Assembly: GCA_004554665.1 (NCBI GenBank)
Contig: SFKY01000007.1
Coordinates: 1-64,000, forward strand
Direction of reading: 5' to 3'
DNA from: Bacteroidales bacterium
GTDB taxonomy: Bacteria > Bacteroidota > Bacteroidia > Bacteroidales > Bacteroidaceae
Length of the DNA: 64,000 nucleotides
A program made the position numbers and the translations under genes. Shown piece by piece: positions 59,686-64,000 of the stretch. A model generated the notes under the pieces. That model was not told the DNA's origin and ran no database searches. It was given only the letters and a program-made list of their open reading frames with translations. Numbering within the stretch: position 1 is the first letter of the stretch; each line of letters opens with the position of its first letter.

Positions 59686-60561
59686 ATGACAGGAAAGAAA
59701 ATTTTTGCATTGACCTTGCTGGCCGGTACCATCATGGCATCGAGTTGCGTCAGCAAGAAGGATTTGGAGAGCTGCCAGGCCGATTTGAGAAACTGCCAGA
59801 CAGAGAACAAGTCGCTTACCAGTGACTATATGAACGTCAAGGAGCAGTTGGCAGCCGCACAGGCTCGCGTGAGCAGCCTCACCGACCAGTTGGCACAGCA
59901 GAAGCAGGCTTATGCCGCCCTGCAGGGTAGCTTGGACAAGAGTTTGGCCAACACCAGCGCCAACAATATCAATATCTCGAAACTGGTAGACCAGATCAAC
60001 GAGAGCAACCAGTATATCCGCCACCTCGTAGAGGTAAAGAGCAAGAGCGATTCGCTCAATATGGTACTCACCAACAACCTTACACGCTCGCTCAGCAAGG
60101 AAGAGCTGAAAGAGGTAGACGTGCAGGTACTCAAGGGCGTGGTTTACATCTCGCTCGCCGACAACATGCTGTACAAGAGTGGTTCGTATGAGATCAACGA
60201 GCGTGCAGAGGAGACACTGAGCAAGATAGCCAAGATCATCATGGACTACAAGGATTACGACGTGCTTATCGAGGGTAATACCGACAATGTGCCTATCAAC
60301 ACCACGGCGGCTTCTATGAAGAATATCCGCAACAACTGGGACCTCTCTGCCCTCCGTGCCTCATCGGTAGTGCAGTATCTGCAAGACCACTTCGGTGTGG
60401 CTCCCAAGCGCCTCACGGCCGGTGGCCGTGGTGAGTACAACCCCATCGCTTCCAATGATACCGAACTGGGTCGCCAGCGCAACCGCCGCACCCAGATCAT
60501 CATCACTCCCAAGCTCGACCAGTTTATGGATCTGATAGACAAGGCTCCGGAAGGTGAGTAA
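59686..60561 (+). CDS. OmpA-family lipoprotein
   Basis: 291 aa envelope protein. The lipoprotein signal ends TIMASSC (Cys21). A coiled-coil region (about 28-140, e.g. LAAAQARVSSLTDQLAQQKQAYAALQ) follows, then an OmpA-like peptidoglycan-binding domain (about 150-280) with VLIEGNTDNVPINT, NNWDLSALRASSVVQYL and the closing NRRTQIII. It probably tethers the outer membrane to the cell wall. Single gene with its own promoter and terminator. Confidence 0.94.
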   Translation: MTGKKIFALTLLAGTIMASSCVSKKDLESCQADLRNCQTENKSLTSDYMNVKEQLAAAQARVSSLTDQLAQQKQAYAALQGSLDKSLANTSANNINISKLVDQINESNQYIRHLVEVKSKSDSLNMVLTNNLTRSLSKEELKEVDVQVLKGVVYISLADNMLYKSGSYEINERAEETLSKIAKIIMDYKDYDVLIEGNTDNVPINTTAASMKNIRNNWDLSALRASSVVQYLQDHFGVAPKRLTAGGRGEYNPIASNDTELGRQRNRRTQIIITPKLDQFMDLIDKAPEGE

Positions 60562-60570
60562 TTCATAACG

Positions 60571-60622
60571 AAAACAAGCGCGAGGCTGTATCTGGAATGT
60601 GATGCAGCCTCGCGCTTGTTTT
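60571..60622 (+). terminator. Intrinsic terminator after the OmpA lipoprotein gene
   Basis: An 18-bp perfect stem (60571-60588 with 60605-60622), a 16-nt loop, and a stem end of TTTT. It starts 9 bp after the stop. Confidence 0.92.
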
Positions 60623-60725
60623 ATATGACCACGGTTGTCGTTCAAAAAACTGTTGACAACAAAGGGAATAGGACAGCTTGTATATTAGGATAGTCAATGT
60701 GAAAAATGAAAAAACTCGATTACGA

Positions 60726-60923
60726 CTACTGCCGTGCCGCCCCTGTGCTGGAATGGACCTCTATCTCCGACATGGGCGACATGCGGAAGCGTAGCTTGCC
60801 ATAGAGGGTACAAAACTTGCAGCGATGCCATGTGCATCCTGCCGTCACCTGAAGCAGCTGTGACGTTGCCTCGTAGGGCGGTCGCCATACGGGGCCGTCG
60901 AAATGCATAACTGGTTCTTTCAT
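60726..60923 (-). pseudogene. Truncated radical SAM protein fragment
   Basis: 65 codons. The first 53 or so match the start of a radical SAM family: FDGPVWRPPYEATSQLLQVTAGCTWHRCKFCTLYG, with cluster ligands Cys30, Cys35 and Cys38, then RMSPMSEIE. After that the frame turns unrelated and stops. Intact relatives are several hundred residues long, so the catalytic barrel is missing. A TACTTTTG promoter element stands upstream at 60937-60944. The rest of the gap from 60623 to 61041 shows nothing else recognisable. Confidence 0.75.
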
Positions 60924-60936
60924 GTCTTTTTTGCTG

Positions 60937-60944
60937 CAAAAGTA
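60937..60944 (-). promoter_or_regulatory. Promoter -7 element before the radical SAM remnant
   Basis: Minus-strand TACTTTTG fits TAnnTTTG, 14 bp before the fragment's ATG. It has no -33 match. Confidence 0.4.
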
Positions 60945-61041
60945 AGCATTGTCAGACAGTCAGGTAACCCAATATGCAAGGAAGACACTCACTGAAAGGT
61001 AAGTGTCATGAGATGACGATTCGGGGATTCTTGTTTTTCAT

Positions 61042-61455
61042 TCAGTATTTCCGCATCCCGCATCCACCGATGATTCTCGCTGCCTCGTCTTTCTCGCTCT
61101 GGAAAGTGAGTTTTTCGTATATCAGATAGGCGCGATGGGGGTCGACAATGCGAGGTGCCATGAGTCTGAGTGCCGCAAGTTGTTTGTCGCCGAACGAGAA
61201 AACACCCATGATTAGCGCACACTGCTCACAAGAATAAAACGCTCCGAGGCTGGCCACCTCGATGAGGTCCATCTTGCGGTCGTCGAAACTGGTGCTCTTC
61301 ACCTTGTTATATAGTATGGCGAACTTCTCATCACTAAGACGTAACATTCTTTGTTCCCTTGATTCGTGCTTGCGTCTGTAATCCTGCGCCTTGGCATCAA
61401 TCGTTCCCATTGCCAGACAGGAGAGCAGGATCATGATAAACCATTTGCTTCTCAT
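61042..61455 (-). CDS. Secreted DUF4476 domain protein
   Basis: 137 aa. The signal peptide is about MRSKWFIMILLSCLAMGTIDAKA. The rest fits DUF4476: LSDEKFAILYNKVKSTSFDDRKMDLIEVASLGAFYSCEQCALIMGVFSFGDKQLAALRLMAPRIVDPHRAYLIYEKLTF, a helical repeat with SFDD and FSFxDKxLxAL motifs. The family is common in Bacteroidota; its function is unknown. ATG 61455 is chosen for the signal peptide. It is a single gene with an upstream TACCTTTG element. Confidence 0.82.
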   Translation of the reverse strand: MRSKWFIMILLSCLAMGTIDAKAQDYRRKHESREQRMLRLSDEKFAILYNKVKSTSFDDRKMDLIEVASLGAFYSCEQCALIMGVFSFGDKQLAALRLMAPRIVDPHRAYLIYEKLTFQSEKDEAARIIGGCGMRKY

Positions 61456-61482
61456 ATCAATGACTTGTTTCGTTTTTTTCGG

Positions 61483-61490
61483 CAAAGGTA
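61483..61490 (-). promoter_or_regulatory. Promoter -7 element for the DUF4476 gene
   Basis: Minus-strand TACCTTTG, an exact TAnnTTTG match, 27 bp before the ATG at 61455. The -33 position has no TTTG. Confidence 0.5.
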
Positions 61491-61589
61491 ATGGTTTTAG
61501 GCTGATGGCGATAGGGGATTTCCCTATAAGCAGGTAGGGATATCCATACCAAGATAATAGAGCTGTCGCTCTGACAAGGAGTCTGTGGG

Positions 61590-62219
61590 CTACCTGAGCG
61601 AGAAGAGAAACTCATCTCCGTCGTACTCCCAGTAGACCAGGTCGTAGCGTATGAGGCGGGCCAACACTTTGATGACCAGGAAACGCTTGATGTGGGCTAT
61701 CTTCGAGATGACATGCAGCGGCTCGTGAGGGTTGAGACGCATCATCTCCATGAGTCTCGATTCCGTATCGGTGTAGGGCATCATGTTCTCGTCGCGTTGC
61801 TCCTGTTTCCACATTTCCACAAACACGGGCGAGGCCACCACGTTCTCGTCCTTGATACGGATATAGGCCGTCTGGCTACCGTCCGGAGCGATGGCACAGA
61901 CAGGGCGTGTCGTGGCCGGAGGGATGGTGGCCATGACCACCGTGCGCCCGTCGGCATGGCAGGTCTTGAAACTGATGTCCGACTCAGGGCTGCAACACTC
62001 GTAGGCAGCCTTGTGCATCATATAGATTTCCTCTTCGCTGCTTACGCCGGCTATGGTGCCGTCGTCGCGCACGCCGATGAGCAGTCGGCCACCCGCGGTA
62101 TTGGCAAAAGCCGATACCGAGATGGCCAGCTTGTAGGCATCTTGCACCTTGTACTTGAAATCTTGCTGCCGATGCTCGCCTTGGGCGATGAGATCCTGCA
62201 GATAAGCCTTGTCATCCAT
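61590..62219 (-). CDS. AlbA_2 (Schlafen-type) domain protein
   Basis: 209 aa cytoplasmic protein. The N-terminal half is the AlbA_2 domain: GEHRQQDFKYKVQDAYKLAISVSAFANTAGGRLLIGVRDDGTIAGVSSEEEI, with the E/Q-x-F-K and GGRLLIGV motifs of this nucleic-acid- or nucleotide-binding fold. The C-terminal part (about 135-209) looks like a winged helix (HVISKIAHIKRFLVIKVLARLIRYDLVYWEYDGDEFLF). Likely a regulator. ATG 62219 fits the family; it follows the YitT gene by 39 bp. Confidence 0.82.
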   Translation of the reverse strand: MDDKAYLQDLIAQGEHRQQDFKYKVQDAYKLAISVSAFANTAGGRLLIGVRDDGTIAGVSSEEEIYMMHKAAYECCSPESDISFKTCHADGRTVVMATIPPATTRPVCAIAPDGSQTAYIRIKDENVVASPVFVEMWKQEQRDENMMPYTDTESRLMEMMRLNPHEPLHVISKIAHIKRFLVIKVLARLIRYDLVYWEYDGDEFLFSLR

Positions 62220-62258
62220 GAGGGGAACGGGCAAAAACAGTTGACGGCGCTATGGCCA

Positions 62259-63161
62259 TTAATTCTGGTAACGCTTGGTGCGTACCTTGAATTGGTCGAA
62301 TCCCTCGCCGTAGACACCGATTACTGCGCTCTGGGAGACAAAGGCGTGCGGGTCTACCTCGTTGATGAGCTGGAATATCTTGTGCGACTCATTCTTCTTG
62401 GCCAATACAAACAGCATCTTCACCTCGTTGCCGGAGTAGAATCCTTGGGCATTGACAACCGTTACACCGCGATGCGGGTCATGGTTGATACGTTCTCCGA
62501 TTTCCTTGTACTTGTCGGAGATGATGAAAAACTGTACCGACCGGCGCATCGAGTTCACCACTTGGTCCACGCACAGCGACGAGACGATGAGGGCCACATA
62601 TCCGTAGATGATACGCTCCCAATCGTGCAGCACCACATAGCTCGACGTGATGATGATGAGGTCTACGATCATGATGACGCGCCCCAGCGATATGTCGCGG
62701 TACTTGTTGATGATGGCTGCCACGATATCCGTACCGCCTGTGGAGCCGTTGAATGCCAAGCCGATGCCGATGCCGCTACCCATAAACACGCCACCGATGA
62801 TGCTGGCCATGAAGGGGTCGTTGGCCAGCAGATGCTGGTCGGCCGTGAAACTCTGGAAAACCTGCAACAGGGCTGTGAGCAACGTCACGGCATAGATGGT
62901 CTTCACGCAGAAACGCCAGCCCAGAATCTTGAGGGCGATGAGCAGCAACACGAAGTTGACGGTGAAGTAGGTAAACTGCACTGGGATGCCTGTACCCCAA
63001 AAAATCACGGACGATACACCGGGCACACCGCCGGTGGGAATGCTGTTGGGCAGCATGAAGATGGTCCAACCGATGCCATAGGCTATCATCGCGACACCTA
63101 TCATCACATAGTCGCGTATTTCCCTGCAAATGGCTTTGTTACTTGTCTTAATGGTATTCAT
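62259..63161 (-). CDS. YitT-family membrane protein
   Basis: 300 aa. Five or so membrane segments occupy residues 15-200 (GVAMIAYGIGWTIFMLPNSIPTGGVPGVSSVIFW; GGVFMGSGIGIGLAFNGSTGGTDIVAAIINKY). They are followed by the soluble DUF2179 domain (about 205-290: VQFFIISDKYKEIGERINHDPHRGVTVVNAQGFYSG). Function is unresolved; a transport role is assumed for the family. ATG 63161 is used. It is upstream of the AlbA_2 gene. The leader holds a GGTGGCACC...GGTGCCGCC hairpin (about 63194-63212). Confidence 0.9.
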   Translation of the reverse strand: MNTIKTSNKAICREIRDYVMIGVAMIAYGIGWTIFMLPNSIPTGGVPGVSSVIFWGTGIPVQFTYFTVNFVLLLIALKILGWRFCVKTIYAVTLLTALLQVFQSFTADQHLLANDPFMASIIGGVFMGSGIGIGLAFNGSTGGTDIVAAIINKYRDISLGRVIMIVDLIIITSSYVVLHDWERIIYGYVALIVSSLCVDQVVNSMRRSVQFFIISDKYKEIGERINHDPHRGVTVVNAQGFYSGNEVKMLFVLAKKNESHKIFQLINEVDPHAFVSQSAVIGVYGEGFDQFKVRTKRYQN

Positions 63162-63222
63162 ATTTTTCTTTCTATAAGTCCAAAGATTGCATGGTGGCAC
63201 CGGGGGTGCCGCCTAACAGCTA

Positions 63223-63230
63223 CAAAGATA
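63223..63230 (-). promoter_or_regulatory. Promoter -7 element for yitT-AlbA_2
   Basis: Minus-strand TATCTTTG, an exact match, 61 bp before the ATG at 63161. No -33 TTTG is found. Confidence 0.5.
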
Positions 63231-63329
63231 CGATGTTTTTCTTTATTTTGTTCTCCGATGGGCAGTTTTTTTCTTGCTATTCCCCATATTTTGGCAGCGG
63301 TTGTGCATGCCCTCGAGGCTCTGCCGTGG

Positions 63330-64000
63330 CTAAATGACATGAAAATGGCGCAGGGCATGGTACACGCCATCGTCGTCGATGTCGCGGGTCACATAGTCGG
63401 CAGCCGCCTTCACGTCGTCGGTGGCATTGCCCATCGCCACACCAGTTCCAGCACGGCAGAGGATGGGGATGTCGTTGCCACCATCGCCAAAGGCCATCGT
63501 TTCGCCCGCTTCCAGCTGTTCGTGGCGCATCATGGCCTCCAGTCCGCTGGCCTTGTCGGTGCCGGCGCGGGTGATATCTACAAATTCGGGATGCCAGCGC
63601 CCGAAGGTACAGTGCGCCATGCGCGGTGCCAGCGCTTCCTGCTGCTCCACGGTGATGAAGGGCGTCATCTGGAGCACGCGCTCCTCACCCAGGTCGGCCA
63701 GCGTCTCGCCGAAGTCTATGTTGGTCACGCCCAGTCCGTCTACGAAGATCCGTTGCACGATGGGCTTGGCATTGTGTACCACAAGCCGGCGTTCGCCCAC
63801 CACTATCACAGGATAGTCGTGGGCATCGGCATCGGCGATGAGCGTATCGATGTCGTGGCGGTCCATCCCGTTGCAGCAGATTACGCGGCCGCCCACCATG
63901 CAGCAAGCCCCGTTGGTGGTGATGTAGCCGTCGATGAGTGGCGCAATCTGCCCCAGGTTGGTGATGATGGCCATCGGTCTTCCCGTGGAGATGTACACCC
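63330..64000 (-). CDS. Cof-type HAD-IIB phosphatase (5' end beyond window)
   Basis: At least 222 aa are visible; the N-terminus with the FDLDGT nucleophile motif lies beyond the window edge. Visible motifs are the motif II region (STGRPMAIITN), the cap domain, KASGLEAMMRHEQLEAGETMAFGDGGNDIPILCRAGTGVAMGNATDDVKAAADYVT (Lys of motif III and Asp of motif IV). This is the sugar-phosphate or FMN-type phosphatase group; the substrate is unknown. It ends about 100 bp from the YitT promoter. Confidence 0.9.
   Translation of the reverse strand, partial: VYISTGRPMAIITNLGQIAPLIDGYITTNGACCMVGGRVICCNGMDRHDIDTLIADADAHDYPVIVVGERRLVVHNAKPIVQRIFVDGLGVTNIDFGETLADLGEERVLQMTPFITVEQQEALAPRMAHCTFGRWHPEFVDITRAGTDKASGLEAMMRHEQLEAGETMAFGDGGNDIPILCRAGTGVAMGNATDDVKAAADYVTRDIDDDGVYHALRHFHVI

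Overview
This window is chromosomal DNA from a Bacteroidota bacterium, most likely a GC-rich member of the Prevotellaceae. The evidence is the order trpS-rseP-dxr-rimM-murA-DUF4290, the DUF4290 and DUF4476 families, promoters of the Bacteroidota type (TTTG, 19-21 nt, TAnnTTTG) rather than sigma70 type, and secreted enzymes ending in a GxYxxxGKK tail. I see no rRNA, tRNA, CRISPR array, transposase or phage gene.

Layout. 162-7038 (minus) is a housekeeping operon: tsaB, DUF4290, murA, rimM, dxr, rseP, trpS. Divergent from it, 7126-9232 (plus) carries yicC, gmk and nadD. 9510-18981 (plus) is a long cell-envelope cluster: a phosphoethanolamine-transferase-like sulfatase, two membrane acyltransferases, a DPPR-synthase-like UbiA prenyltransferase, a HAD-IB phosphatase, a GtrA flippase and two tandem paralogous polytopic proteins with a LADDY motif, then a flavoprotein. 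19110-24239 (minus) is a compact polysaccharide operon with four glycosyltransferases and a Wzx-type flippase. Next come a secreted C10 peptidase, a GH78 rhamnosidase, a BASS-type transporter, a DMT transporter, an ABC exporter and nadK. 35226-38565 (plus) carries a DJ-1 protein, ispD and recG. It is followed by an M23/LysM peptidase, a HigBA-type toxin-antitoxin pair and a TlpA/MacAB-like exporter operon. 45865-49241 (minus) encodes a secreted galactanase and alpha-amylase, then two glycosyltransferases. 52244-55161 (minus) is rplM-rpsI-rpsB-tsf. The right end holds a secreted TIM-barrel-like protein, an M1 aminopeptidase, an OmpA lipoprotein, a radical-SAM gene remnant, DUF4476, AlbA_2 and YitT proteins, and a HAD phosphatase cut by the window edge.

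How genes work together. The most interesting set is the UbiA-HAD-GtrA-LADDY-LADDY run (13671-18333). By analogy with mycobacterial decaprenylphosphoryl-arabinose metabolism it could make a polyprenyl-phosphate-linked pentose, dephosphorylate it, flip it and transfer it outside the inner membrane. No DprE1/DprE2 epimerase is present, which would suggest ribose rather than arabinose. This is inference.

A second genome-scale signal is a family of about 62-bp intergenic elements built from alternating 17-19 bp modules (consensus TAAATGCCACCTTTAGC). There are eight copies in 64 kb. One supplies the stop codon and last six codons of the M1 aminopeptidase. The HigB-like toxin also stands out: it has a textbook promoter but no ATG, GTG or TTG between that promoter and its conserved core.
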